This document shows positions 8,895-17,910 of a DNA stretch of 64,000 nucleotides, piece after piece. The stretch is taken from positions 1 through 64,000 of the forward strand of contig NZ_LZDS01000006.1 of assembly GCF_001678755.1 (NCBI RefSeq), given 5' to 3'. Positions within the stretch are counted from its first letter, which is position 1, and every line of letters starts with the position of its first letter. Position numbers and translations under genes: made by a program. The stretch comes from Acinetobacter gandensis (lineage in GTDB: Bacteria; Pseudomonadota; Gammaproteobacteria; Pseudomonadales; Moraxellaceae). The notes under the pieces were generated by a model. That model was not told where the DNA came from and made no database searches. It saw nothing but the letters and a program-made list of their open reading frames with translations.

Positions 8895-10064
8895 ATGAAC
8901 TCCAGTTTGTCATTATTGCACCCTTATCCTTTTGAAAAGCTCAATAAGTTATTTCAGGATGTGAAGCCAGCAGATTTGCCTTTAATTCCGCTTTCAATTG
9001 GTGAACCAAAACATCCTGCACCCGAGTTTGTGAAGCAAGCAATTATTGACAACTTCCAGCACTTATCGACTTATCCAAACAGTAAAGGTTTGCCTGAGCT
9101 TCGCACCAGTATTGCCAATTGGTTAACGCGTCGTTTCAAACTGAATACCATTAGTGCCGATAGCAACGTTCTGCCTGTTTCAGGGACACGTGAAGCGATT
9201 TTCTCATTTGTACAAGCTTTGGTTAAACGCGAAGATGCACCTTATGTGGTGATGCCAAATCCGTTTTACCAAATTTATGAAGGCGCAACTTTACTTGCAG
9301 GTGCTGAACCATACTTCATTAACTGCACAGAAGAAAACAACTACTTAGGTGACTTTGATGCAGTTCCTACAGAAGTTTGGGAAAAAACTGCGTTGTTATT
9401 TGTCTGTACACCGGGAAATCCAACAGGTGCAGTTCTGTCAAAAGAGCAGTTTAAAAAACTCATTGCCCTTTCAGACAAATACGACTTTGTGATTGCTTCG
9501 GATGAATGTTATTCAGAACTTTGGTTTGATGAAGCACCGATAGGATTACTCGAAGTCTGTGCAGAAATCGGTCGTGACGATTTTAAAAACTGCGTGGTCT
9601 TCCACTCATTGTCTAAGCGTTCAAACTTACCAGGTATGCGTTCTGGCTTTGTTGCCGGTGATGCTGCATTGTTAAAACCTTATCTTCAATACCGTACTTA
9701 TCACGGCGCAGCCATGCCTGTACAACACCAAATTGCATCTATTGCCGCTTGGGATGATGAAGCACATGTTGAAGAAAATCGCGTCCAATACCGTGCTAAA
9801 TTTGATTTATTCCAACGTGAGCTAGGTCACCTACTACCTTTGCAAAAACCCGATGCAGGTTTTTATTACTGGTTAAAAGTCAACAATGACGAAGCTTTTG
9901 CCAAAATGTTAATGGAAAAAGCACATGTTAAGGTATTACCAGGCCGTTATCTGTCACGTGATACAGCACAAGGTAATCCAGGTGAAAATCATGTCCGCTT
10001 AGCATTGGTTGCTGATATTGCTCAATGTGAAGAAGTCATTCGTCGCTTAAAAGCTGTACTTTAA
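8895..10064 (+). CDS. dapC: Succinyldiaminopimelate transaminase
   Basis: A fold-type I PLP aminotransferase of 389 residues. It contains the CTPGNPTGAVLS segment, the DECYSELWF motif with the PLP-binding Asp, and the Schiff-base lysine K241 in HSLSKRSNLPGMRSGF. This last segment is typical of DapC (N-succinyl-L,L-diaminopimelate:2-oxoglutarate aminotransferase) in lysine and meso-DAP synthesis; proteobacterial dapC is often next to glnD, which supports the call. A TTG at 8877 could extend it by six residues, but ATG at 8895 gives the expected start. Ends at a strong terminator. Confidence 0.92.
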   Translation: MNSSLSLLHPYPFEKLNKLFQDVKPADLPLIPLSIGEPKHPAPEFVKQAIIDNFQHLSTYPNSKGLPELRTSIANWLTRRFKLNTISADSNVLPVSGTREAIFSFVQALVKREDAPYVVMPNPFYQIYEGATLLAGAEPYFINCTEENNYLGDFDAVPTEVWEKTALLFVCTPGNPTGAVLSKEQFKKLIALSDKYDFVIASDECYSELWFDEAPIGLLEVCAEIGRDDFKNCVVFHSLSKRSNLPGMRSGFVAGDAALLKPYLQYRTYHGAAMPVQHQIASIAAWDDEAHVEENRVQYRAKFDLFQRELGHLLPLQKPDAGFYYWLKVNNDEAFAKMLMEKAHVKVLPGRYLSRDTAQGNPGENHVRLALVADIAQCEEVIRRLKAVL

Positions 10065-10090
10065 ACAGTTTAAATCAATCTATTTGATAT

Positions 10091-10120
10091 AAAAAATGCC
10101 CCACATTTGGGGCATTTTTT
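10091..10120. terminator. Bidirectional terminator
   Basis: AAAAAATGCCCCA-CAT-TTGGGGCATTTTTT, perfect long stem with A/T runs at both sides, between convergent dapC and the TonB-dependent receptor gene. Confidence 0.95.
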
Positions 10121-10145
10121 ACTTTTAAGTCGACATTATGCAGAC

Positions 10146-12335
10146 TTAGAAGTCAAAACTTGCACTGAGTTTAAAAGTTCGAGGCTCACTAATTGATAAA
10201 TACGTGTAATCATTGACTGAAGCAGAAGCCCAATAATCTTTATCCATTACATTGGTGACACTAAAATTCAAAGTGGTAGGCACTGTATTAAATTGAGTTT
10301 TATAGTTTGCCCCGACATCAACACGTGTCCAATCGTTTAACTTCAACGTGTTTGCATTGTTCGCGTAGGTTGAACCGGTATACACCACACGACCATTTAA
10401 ACTGATGTCCTGCTCAGTTGGTAATTTCCAGTCCGCTTCTACATTCGCTTGGAACTCTGGCACACCAATCACTCGATGCCCTTCAAATAGTCCTTGATAG
10501 GTGTCTTTTTGTTCAGTATCAATCCATGTTGCCCCACCCAATATTTTGATTGAATCAGTCAGTTGACCATAGGCATTAAACTCAATACCTTGGTGAATAT
10601 TGGTCGCTTGACTAATTTGTGCAGAACCCGAAGTATTGACTGAAGCCTTTTGTCGATCTGTATAGAAATAATTCAGTGTTCCACCCACCAAACCGTTTTC
10701 GTATTTCAGACCAAGTTCTTTTTGTTTCGACACAAATGGATCTGCAAGATAATTATTACCTTCACTATCTAAAATTGCTTCACCTTGTACCAAAGCTTCA
10801 ATGTAATTGGCATACATTGATAATTCTGGTGTTAATTTATAGCTTAGCCCTAATGCTGGAGTGAGCTGATGCTTATTAATGTTGTATTTATATGTCCCGT
10901 AAGAATATACATCTTGATCCACGTCTTGATAACGCGCACCGAGCATGACGGTCAAGCGATCACCTAGCATTGAAATATTGTCCCCCAAGGCAATACTTTT
11001 AAATGTACTTAAACCAGCTTTTGGATATGCTCCAGCCTTGCCTAACCATTTATCAATATTAGAGTTTTCAGGATAAATTGGATCGTAAAAATTATCGTTC
11101 AAACTGGTCGCATAACCATAGCTATAACGCTTATCAGCACGGTAGATCGAACTAGAAGCTACTACTTGGTGTTTAAAAGCACCGGTCTCAAATTTAGATT
11201 TTAAGCCAATTTCAGCACTATGATTGGTGTCTTTACGTGGAATCATTGATGCAGAAAGTTTTGCTGGGCCTGCTTCGGTGTCACTTAATTGCTGACTAGA
11301 ATAGACACCTGCTTCTTCAGATTTACGAAAACCATAGGCTGCATAGGTTGTAGTTGCATCGCTAAGATCATATTCTGCGCGTACACTCCCGAAGATGTCC
11401 TCCTCGTTTGAATACGTCCATGCTTGACCATGATAATTGGCATATTGTGAAGCACTCGGAATCTGTGCAACTGCATTGGTTAAACGTAAACTCGGACGGT
11501 TTTCAGAAAGACGGTTATTGTTATAGCCTAAATCGCCAGATAAACGGAATCGGTCACCTTTATAATCGGCAGAAAGAGCAGCCAACCCCAAAGTTTTATT
11601 TTCTTTATCAACTTCAGTTCCACCATCATGGTAAGCAGTATTTACACGGACACCGAATTTATCATCAGTACCAAAACGACGGGATACATCCGAAGCTACA
11701 TAGCCACCATTAAAGTTTGTACCTATAGTAACGCGAGTTAAAGGATCATTACTGGCACGTTTAGGCAGTAAGTTAATTGATCCACCAATCCCTGTTCCAC
11801 CCGGAATTGCTCCATTTAAAAATGCTGAGGCACCTTTAAACACTTCAACACGTTCAAAGAGTTCTGTTGGAATGTATTGTCGCGGCAATATGCCATAAAG
11901 GCCGTTATAAGCTGTGTCATCTGATGCGAGTGCAAAACCACGGATAAAATACGCTTCTTGAAAATTTCCATACCCTTTTGCAGTTCGAACCCCTGCATCT
12001 GCTTGCAGAACTTCCCCGACACTTTTTGCTTGGCGATCTTGGATATATTGATTGGTATAGCTTGTGATATTAAATGGCGTTTCTAAATTTTTCTGATTAC
12101 CAAAAATACCGACTTTACCTCCAGTAGCGACTTGCCCACCTGCATAAGGCTTCATTAAGCCATTTGCAGATGCATCCGCACTCACAACCACATTAATTGC
12201 ATCTAAAGTTTGCACAGCAGTGTTATAAGCATTTGCAATTGAATGAGTCGTTTCAGTCCCTTCACTGGCATAAGCATATGTAAACCCCTGAGTAATGCAG
12301 GCCATCATCACACAAAGCTGCTTCATTTTTAACAT
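10146..12335 (-). CDS. TonB-dependent siderophore receptor
   Basis: An outer-membrane receptor of about 729 residues: signal peptide (MLKMKQLCVMMACITQGFTYAYA), periplasmic plug with the siderophore-receptor pattern (SVGEVLQADAGVRT, then YFIRGF, then FERVEVFKGASAFLNG and IGGSINLLPKRA), and a beta-barrel ending in aromatic Phe (SASFDF). It imports a ferric siderophore using TonB energy; the ligand cannot be read from sequence. The start at 12335 is chosen because the longer frame starts inside a Fur box. Expression is almost certainly iron-repressed. Its neighbour at 12628 carries a TonB C-terminal-like domain. Confidence 0.9.
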   Translation of the reverse strand: MLKMKQLCVMMACITQGFTYAYASEGTETTHSIANAYNTAVQTLDAINVVVSADASANGLMKPYAGGQVATGGKVGIFGNQKNLETPFNITSYTNQYIQDRQAKSVGEVLQADAGVRTAKGYGNFQEAYFIRGFALASDDTAYNGLYGILPRQYIPTELFERVEVFKGASAFLNGAIPGGTGIGGSINLLPKRASNDPLTRVTIGTNFNGGYVASDVSRRFGTDDKFGVRVNTAYHDGGTEVDKENKTLGLAALSADYKGDRFRLSGDLGYNNNRLSENRPSLRLTNAVAQIPSASQYANYHGQAWTYSNEEDIFGSVRAEYDLSDATTTYAAYGFRKSEEAGVYSSQQLSDTEAGPAKLSASMIPRKDTNHSAEIGLKSKFETGAFKHQVVASSSIYRADKRYSYGYATSLNDNFYDPIYPENSNIDKWLGKAGAYPKAGLSTFKSIALGDNISMLGDRLTVMLGARYQDVDQDVYSYGTYKYNINKHQLTPALGLSYKLTPELSMYANYIEALVQGEAILDSEGNNYLADPFVSKQKELGLKYENGLVGGTLNYFYTDRQKASVNTSGSAQISQATNIHQGIEFNAYGQLTDSIKILGGATWIDTEQKDTYQGLFEGHRVIGVPEFQANVEADWKLPTEQDISLNGRVVYTGSTYANNANTLKLNDWTRVDVGANYKTQFNTVPTTLNFSVTNVMDKDYWASASVNDYTYLSISEPRTFKLSASFDF

Positions 12336-12373
12336 TGGGAGAATTATCCTAAAAAATACGCCCACATAATAAA

Positions 12374-12388
12374 TGATAATTATTAGCA
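12374..12388 (-). promoter_or_regulatory. Fur box upstream of the siderophore receptor
   Basis: TGATAAT-T-ATTAGCA matches the 7-1-7 Fur consensus TGATAAT-N-ATTATCA with one mismatch. It lies about 40 bases upstream of the chosen start codon, in the expected promoter region. Confidence 0.8.
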
Positions 12389-12627
12389 TTTATCTTTTCA
12401 TTTTAAATTTCTCTATGTGATTTTTTTATTAACTTATATTTTTTGATTGTAATTTTTTATTAAGGTTTACTTAACTTAATTGCGTTAGCTAATGACTTAA
12501 CTGATATTTTTTAATGCTTTAAACTTAGCAATACAATATAAATCTGTTTTAGAGCCGTACACTAAAACTGATCAGGGCTTTAAATCCCCTTATTCATAAA
12601 CGTCAAAAATAACACTCGGCAAGCCAA
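12389..12627. other. AT-rich spacer between receptor promoter and TonB-like gene
   Basis: About 240 AT-rich bases with no supported gene. No convincing terminator for the 12628 gene was found on the minus strand, so readthrough towards the receptor gene is possible. Confidence 0.4.
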
Positions 12628-13104
12628 TTATTGCGGTGGAGTCATACTAAATTCATGTTCAACTGTATAGCTAAGATTTTTATCAACCATGGGGATTGGC
12701 TCAAGTCGTGCAACCAATAGAGACTTCTGAACTTTCAAATCAAAACTTTTCGAACCAGAACTTGCAATAATCTTCGAGCTGCCAATATAACCTGTTGATG
12801 CAATGACAGTGAGTTCAATTTTTACAGGATGTTTATAGTCTTTTTTCTCAATTAGAGAACCTTTATATAGCGGTGCATTCACCCAAGAAACAACATATTT
12901 TTTTCTCTTAAGTTTAGGATCAACAACATCTGCAACACGTGTTGGTTCATATTCTGCTACAGGCGTTTTCAACAGTTTTAATAGCTCACTAACCCGAGTA
13001 TCTTTTGTGCGATCAAGATTGGTTTCTGCCCAAGCTGCACTGATACATAAAGTTGAAACATACAATACGATAAAAATGTGATATTTAATCCGTCGCTTAA
13101 ACAA
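12628..13104 (-). CDS. Exported protein with a TonB C-terminal-like domain
   Basis: The product (158 residues) has an N-terminal signal or anchor (IKYHIFIVLYVSTLCISAAW), a short linker and a C-terminal domain whose pattern ELTVIASTGYIGSSKII then SSGSKSFDLKVQKSLLVARL fits the TonB/TolA C-terminal fold, which contacts TonB boxes of outer-membrane receptors. It lacks the usual long Pro-rich spacer. It starts with a non-ATG codon: TTG at 13104 has GAAGG eight bases upstream; TTG at 13119 would add five residues. The adjacent Fur-regulated receptor suggests a dedicated partner, but a separate envelope role is possible. Confidence 0.7.
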   Translation of the reverse strand: MFKRRIKYHIFIVLYVSTLCISAAWAETNLDRTKDTRVSELLKLLKTPVAEYEPTRVADVVDPKLKRKKYVVSWVNAPLYKGSLIEKKDYKHPVKIELTVIASTGYIGSSKIIASSGSKSFDLKVQKSLLVARLEPIPMVDKNLSYTVEHEFSMTPPQ

Positions 13105-13150
13105 TTTTATGGCCTTCAAATAAACAGAAGTCAGTATAAAACATCTAGAT

Positions 13151-13175
13151 AAAAATAAAGGCGCTAGCGCGCCTT
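13151..13175 (-). terminator. Terminator of the msrB-gpx operon
   Basis: AAGGCGC-TAGC-GCGCCTT stem with a T-rich run on the minus strand, about 25 bases after the gpx stop. Confidence 0.8.
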
Positions 13176-13198
13176 AATCATAAAATTTACTTAAGCCG

Positions 13199-13684
13199 TT
13201 AAGCTTGAGCTAAGGCTTTTTCAATATCTTCGGTTAATGTTTCAGGTTTAGTTGTCGGTGCATAACGGTTAATAACTTGCCCATTTTTGCCAATTAAAAA
13301 CTTGGTGAAGTTCCATTTAATACCATTACCCAATACACCCTTAGAATTATTGGTTAAGTATCGGAAAATCACATGCGCTTCAGGCCCCTTTACATTTACT
13401 TTGGCAAACATCGGAAAAGACACGCCATAGTTCTTTTGACAAAAAGCCCCTATTTGATCGTTTGAGCCCGGATCTTGCCCACCAAATTGGTTACACGGGA
13501 ATCCCAAAACCTCTAAGCCTTGATTTTTATATTGTTCGTAAATTTTCTCTAGACCCGCAAATTGCGGTGTAAATCCACATTTACTGGCTGTATTTACAAT
13601 TAATAAAACCTTGCCATCATAATCAGCAAAGGACTTATTTGTACCGTCCAGTAATTCTGCTTCAAACTGGTGAATGGTGGTCAT
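13199..13684 (-). CDS. Glutathione/thioredoxin peroxidase
   Basis: A GPX-family peroxidase of 161 residues. The peroxidatic cysteine is C36 in [12 protein letters not shown], with Gln66 in PCNQFGGQ and Trp124-Asn125 in KWNFTKFL completing the catalytic tetrad. C82 in [13 protein letters not shown] is the resolving cysteine of the thioredoxin-dependent, non-selenium type (BtuE-like). It reduces hydrogen and lipid peroxides. Its ATG overlaps the msrB stop by four bases, so it is coupled to methionine sulfoxide repair. Confidence 0.93.
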   Translation of the reverse strand: MTTIHQFEAELLDGTNKSFADYDGKVLLIVNTASKCGFTPQFAGLEKIYEQYKNQGLEVLGFPCNQFGGQDPGSNDQIGAFCQKNYGVSFPMFAKVNVKGPEAHVIFRYLTNNSKGVLGNGIKWNFTKFLIGKNGQVINRYAPTTKPETLTEDIEKALAQA

Positions 13685-14100
13685 GGATAAGTTTCCTCAT
13701 CATTTTTTTCTTTTGTTTCTAATTCTAATGACGCCGAATTGATACAGTAACGTAAACCTGTCGGCTGTGGTCCATCAGGGAAAACATGCCCTAAATGTGC
13801 GTCACAATGATGACAAACAATTTCAGTTCTGACCATACCGTGCGTCGTATCTACATTTTCATCAACCACTGAAGGCTCAATTGGCTTATAAAAACTTGGC
13901 CAACCACATCCACTATCGTATTTGGTTTCCGAAGAAAATAACGGCTCACCACAACAACGACAGGTATAAGTTCCTTGTTGCTTAGTATTCCAATATTTGC
14001 CTGTGAATGCTTGCTCAGTCCCCTTCTGACGCGTAATGCGAAACTCTTCAGGCGATAATTCTCGTTGCCATTCTCTTTCTGTTTTATTGAGTTTTCCCAT
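13681..14100 (-). CDS. msrB: Peptide methionine-(R)-S-oxide reductase
   Basis: MsrB reduces R-methionine sulfoxide in proteins. The 139-residue protein has zinc-binding pairs C47/C50 (CRCC) and C96/C99 (CHHC), the [11 protein letters not shown] motif with C65 as probable resolving cysteine, and catalytic C119 in [10 protein letters not shown]. It is the first gene of a two-gene oxidative-repair operon with the peroxidase gene. The upstream region contains nested inverted repeats shared with divergent alaA. Confidence 0.95.
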   Translation of the reverse strand: MGKLNKTEREWQRELSPEEFRITRQKGTEQAFTGKYWNTKQQGTYTCRCCGEPLFSSETKYDSGCGWPSFYKPIEPSVVDENVDTTHGMVRTEIVCHHCDAHLGHVFPDGPQPTGLRYCINSASLELETKEKNDEETYP

Positions 14101-14158
14101 GATGACGTCCCTTTATATCGTGCTATTTAAAATAGGATAATCCTATATTTACGTCATC
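14101..14158. promoter_or_regulatory. Nested inverted repeats upstream of msrB
   Basis: Outer arms GATGACGT (14101-14108) and ACGTCATC (14151-14158) enclose an inner repeat ATAGGAT-A-ATCCTAT (about 14133-14147). The inner repeat has operator-like symmetry; the whole could also fold as a cruciform or 5' hairpin of the msrB transcript. The binder is unknown. Confidence 0.45.
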
Positions 14159-14328
14159 CAATCCTAAATTTCTAGTCTTTATTCAACAATTTACAAAATC
14201 TATATAATGTCTTTAAAAGCAAAAAGTAAGCAAATAAAAAACCAAGGTGAGCAAATATAAAAAATAAATGCTTTTTTGTCAGAAAATTTAGTGTTAGGCT
14301 TAGTCCTACTCTTGCTCAGGATTAAAAA

Positions 14329-15759
14329 ATGTCGCAGAAAAAAAGCGTAATTTTTAAAAATCTACTGCCCATGATTAAACAATATCAACAGGCAGGGTTT
14401 ACGCATGAAAAAATTGTTGCCCTACTCAGAGATGAACATCATCTCGATTTAGTAACAACCGAGACATTTAAAAGCTATTTATATCGTTATGCAAAAGTGA
14501 CCTCCACTCCTTCCGAGACTATAAAAATGCCGAACATTATCAACACCCCACGCGAAATTAAGAAATCGTCTAAGCTCGAGCACGTTTGCTACGACATTCG
14601 CGGGCCAGTGTTGCGAGCGGCCAACGAAATGGAAGAAGCTGGGCATAAAATTATTAAACTGAATATCGGCAACCCAGCCCCATTTGGTTTTGAAGCACCA
14701 CAAGAAATTATTAACGATGTGGCATTAAATCTGCCAAACGCTATCGGCTATACCGACTCAAAAGGGATTTTCCCAGCGCGTAAAGCGATCTGCCAGTATT
14801 ACCAACAAAAAGGCATTCTCAATATGCACGTCAATGACGTGTATGTAGGAAATGGTGTTTCTGAACTTATCGTTATGGCAATGCAAGGCTTATTGGATGA
14901 TGGCGATGAGATGTTGGTTCCAATGCCTGACTATCCACTATGGACAGCAGCAGTCAATCTTTCAGGTGGTACAGCTATTCACTATAAATGCGATGAAGAA
15001 AATTTCTGGTATCCAGACATTGCAGATATGGAAAGCAAAATCACGCCAAATACACGTGGTATTGTCATTATTAACCCGAACAACCCAACGGGTGCTGTAT
15101 ATCCACGTCATGTACTTGAGCAAATTGTTGCCCTTGCTAAAAAATACGACCTGATTTTATTCGCTGATGAAATTTACGACAAAATCGTATACGACGGCAT
15201 TGAACATGTTTCTGTCGCAGCTTTAGCTGGTGATCAGCTTTGCGTATCATTTAATGGTTTATCAAAAGCGTACCGTATTGCAGGCTATCGTTCAGGATGG
15301 ATGGCTATTACCGGTGATAAATCACGAGCGCTTGATTATATCGAAGGTTTAGACATGTTGGCTTCTATGCGTCTATGTGCCAATCATCAAGCTCAGTATG
15401 CAATTCAAACAGCATTAGGTGGCTATCAGTCAATTAATGACCTTATTCGCCCAGGTGGCCGTTTATACGAACAACGCAATATCGCATGGGAAATGCTAAA
15501 CGATATTCCGGGTGTATCATGTGTTAAACCTGAAGGCGCAATGTACTGCTTCCCTAAATTAGATCCTGAAATTTACCCAATTCAAGATGATGAGAAATTC
15601 ATGTTGGATTTCTTGAAAGCTGAAAAAGTTCTTTTAGTACAAGGCACAGGTTTCAACTGGCCAACTCCAGATCATTTCCGTGTGGTGTTCTTACCTGCTG
15701 AAAATGAACTTCGTGAAGCAATTACTCGTTTAGGTCGTTTCTTGGCAAAAATGCGTTAA
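14329..15759 (+). CDS. alaA: Alanine aminotransferase AlaA with extra N-terminal domain
   Basis: From about residue 78 to the end (KKSSKLEHVCYDIRGP onward) the protein closely follows AlaA, the PLP enzyme that makes alanine from pyruvate and glutamate: NIGNPAPFGF, INPNNPTGAVY, FADEIYDKIVYD and the PLP lysine K313 in NGLSKAYRIAGYRSGW. The first 60 residues are additional and have the pattern LLPMIKQYQQAGFTHEKIV then TFKSYLYRYAK, like small helical domains found in plasmid/conjugation proteins. E. coli AlaA is about 405 residues; this one has 476. It is monocistronic. Confidence 0.9.
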   Translation: MSQKKSVIFKNLLPMIKQYQQAGFTHEKIVALLRDEHHLDLVTTETFKSYLYRYAKVTSTPSETIKMPNIINTPREIKKSSKLEHVCYDIRGPVLRAANEMEEAGHKIIKLNIGNPAPFGFEAPQEIINDVALNLPNAIGYTDSKGIFPARKAICQYYQQKGILNMHVNDVYVGNGVSELIVMAMQGLLDDGDEMLVPMPDYPLWTAAVNLSGGTAIHYKCDEENFWYPDIADMESKITPNTRGIVIINPNNPTGAVYPRHVLEQIVALAKKYDLILFADEIYDKIVYDGIEHVSVAALAGDQLCVSFNGLSKAYRIAGYRSGWMAITGDKSRALDYIEGLDMLASMRLCANHQAQYAIQTALGGYQSINDLIRPGGRLYEQRNIAWEMLNDIPGVSCVKPEGAMYCFPKLDPEIYPIQDDEKFMLDFLKAEKVLLVQGTGFNWPTPDHFRVVFLPAENELREAITRLGRFLAKMR

Positions 15760-15792
15760 TAGACACATTGCTTTAAGTATTTACTTAAAAAT

Positions 15793-15817
15793 ACCGCACT
15801 CTAGTGCGGTTTTTTTA
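15793..15817 (+). terminator. Terminator of alaA
   Basis: ACCGCACT-CT-AGTGCGGT followed by seven T residues. Confidence 0.9.
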
Positions 15818-15945
15818 TAGCCTTGATTTTTACCATGTCGCACATAGACTCACTCAGACTTTAGTCAAATTTTGAGCTTGGTTTACTTTTCAATATCTTA
15901 TTTATGTTATTTTTTAACCAATCATAAAAAATTCATGAGTACAGG

Positions 15946-17124
15946 ATGTCCTCAAACAAAATAAGACTCAGTCTATTTCTTTGCCTTAGCATGTGCCTAG
16001 GGATTGGTATTCTTCGCTTTTCATATACTGCATTACTTCCCTCAACCCGTGAAGCTTTTGGCTGGAGTGCGAGTTTCGCGAGTATTCTAGGTAGTGCCAA
16101 TTTATTAGGCTATCTTGCTGGTGCTTTTTGGGCAATGAAACTCCCTCAAGATCGAAGTATGATGTGTTACATTCAGGTTGCCGCTATTGCTGGAACAATC
16201 AGCTTATTAAGCTGCGCTTTCTCAGGTTTTTCTGAATACTGGTATATGGTATGGCGTATCATTTCAGGTATCAGCGGTGGACTATTAATGATCCTGTCAC
16301 CGAGCGTAGTTGCCCAATGCTGTGAACTTAAAGATCGATTCAGAATCAATTTTATAGGTTTTAGTGGTATCGGTTTAGGTGTACTCATGGCCACCTTATT
16401 CCTTCCTTATATTCACGACATTTCCACACAGTACGCATGGATCATTTTATTTTCTTTTGCCACATTCATTTGCGTAATACTCAGTTATTTACTAAAAGGC
16501 TTTAAACAATATTTAAACGCACCAACGCTGGCACAACAAAATTCAGAAAAGATTAGCGCTTTGTACTATTGCCTACTCATCGTATATAGCACCAGTGCAT
16601 TTGCATACGTGCCCCATTCACTATTTTGGATTGATTATCTCACCAATACCCTACATTTATTTCCACTTGGAATTAATCTCAATTGGATTTTATATGGCAC
16701 AGGGAGTGCGCTGGGCGCATTTTCGGCTTATTTACTCGCTCAAAGGTTAGGTAATATTGGTGCATTAAAGGTGCTGTATAGCCTATATGTACTTGGAATA
16801 TTTGTTGCAGTTTTGAATGACAGCCCACTATTCACCTTTATGTCATCGTTTTTTACAGGCTTATTAAATCCTGCGGTAGTCTTTCTTACTTCTTATACCA
16901 TTCTACAAATTTATGGCACTGCATATAAAAAGCTTTGGAGTATTGCGACACTGTGTTTTGCAAGTATTCAACTTTTAGGTGGACTAAGCTTTAGCTTGTT
17001 ACAACATTATGGCGTGAGTTATCACCAGCAGTTCATTATTGCCGCTACAGTCCTTCTTATGGGTACACTGCAATTGTTTTACTTCACACGAAAACACCGA
17101 CACTCTGAACTTAAAAATAGTTAA
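15946..17124 (+). CDS. YbfB/YjiJ-family MFS transporter
   Basis: This 392-residue protein has about twelve hydrophobic helices and the YbfB/YjiJ hallmark near the N-terminus: GIGILRFSYTALLPSTREAF and ASILGSANLLGYLAGAFWA, then WRIISGISGGLLMILSPSVV. The substrate of this family is not established; it is an inner-membrane secondary transporter. No regulator or enzyme gene next to it suggests a substrate. A hairpin follows within 40 bases. Confidence 0.85.
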   Translation: MSSNKIRLSLFLCLSMCLGIGILRFSYTALLPSTREAFGWSASFASILGSANLLGYLAGAFWAMKLPQDRSMMCYIQVAAIAGTISLLSCAFSGFSEYWYMVWRIISGISGGLLMILSPSVVAQCCELKDRFRINFIGFSGIGLGVLMATLFLPYIHDISTQYAWIILFSFATFICVILSYLLKGFKQYLNAPTLAQQNSEKISALYYCLLIVYSTSAFAYVPHSLFWIDYLTNTLHLFPLGINLNWILYGTGSALGAFSAYLLAQRLGNIGALKVLYSLYVLGIFVAVLNDSPLFTFMSSFFTGLLNPAVVFLTSYTILQIYGTAYKKLWSIATLCFASIQLLGGLSFSLLQHYGVSYHQQFIIAATVLLMGTLQLFYFTRKHRHSELKNS

Positions 17125-17156
17125 TGTACTTTGAATAATATAGTGCAAACCTATAA

Positions 17157-17183
17157 GAAAAGCCTGCGATAGGCAGGCTTTTC
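17157..17183. terminator. Hairpin between MFS gene and small Lys-rich gene
   Basis: Perfect 11-base stem GAAAAGCCTGC / GCAGGCTTTTC with loop GATAG, between convergent genes. The T run is short on both sides. Confidence 0.75.
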
Positions 17184-17203
17184 AGTTGATGAATGGTTTA
17201 GGA

Positions 17204-17314
17204 CTATAACTTTTTCAGTCGTTTTTGTAGTTTCTTCAAAACAGAATTATGTTTTGAAATTTTGTTTAACCTCGCTTTAATTTCCTTTTTAAGAGATTTC
17301 TTTTTCTGAGACAA
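17204..17314 (-). CDS. Very small, strongly basic Lys-rich protein
   Basis: A 36-residue frame, MSQKKKSLKKEIKARLNKIS continuing to a KKLQKRLKKL end. It starts at TTG 17314 with AAGGAG six bases upstream; an in-frame ATG at 17338 lacks a ribosome binding site. Over a third of the residues are Lys or Arg with spaced Leu/Ile, which suggests an amphipathic helix that could bind nucleic acid or membrane. It follows the Gln-rich gene on the same strand by 90 bases. No family recognised, and translation is not proven. Confidence 0.5.
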   Translation of the reverse strand: MSQKKKSLKKEIKARLNKISKHNSVLKKLQKRLKKL

Positions 17315-17403
17315 ATTACTCTCCTTCTCGTCCGCCATAAAGATTGTTGCTATCGATAAATTTAAAAGCACTCGCGAATGATTGAAATGACAGCTCAGTC
17401 AAA

Positions 17404-17565
<162 letters not shown>

Positions 17566-17866
17566 TTCATTTCTCCTTTTTCATCATGATGAGTCATCAA
17601 GTATTTCTACTGAAGAACATCAACCAATGTACCCCCAATCCCTGCAAAGCCAAGCCAGTAAATGTGTCCAAATACTTCATTGTAAAATCGTCATGAAATT
17701 TTTACTAAGAAATCAATATCACAGCTTTTTTGTAATTACGAATATTCACGGGATAGGTGCTTTTCAAAACGTCTTGTTACATTCTAGCAATGTGAAAATC
17801 TATTTCTGTATGTAGCTACATACACTTCCCATCCTCTTTTTAAATGAATATTTAAAATTTGAGATA
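17566..17866. other. Intergenic region upstream of the Gln-rich gene
   Basis: About 300 bases between the Gln-rich gene and the icd terminator. It must carry the promoter for the small minus-strand genes. No other gene, repeat or RNA was recognised. Confidence 0.4.
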
Positions 17867-17867
17867 A

Positions 17868-17894
17868 AAAAAGACCCGCCTAAACGAGTCTTTT
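17868..17894 (-). terminator. Terminator of icd
   Basis: On the minus strand, AAAAGACTCG-TTTAGG-CGGGTCTTTT with a following T run; one G-T pair in the stem. Confidence 0.85.
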
Positions 17895-17910
17895 CACGCT
17901 ATGTAAGCAT

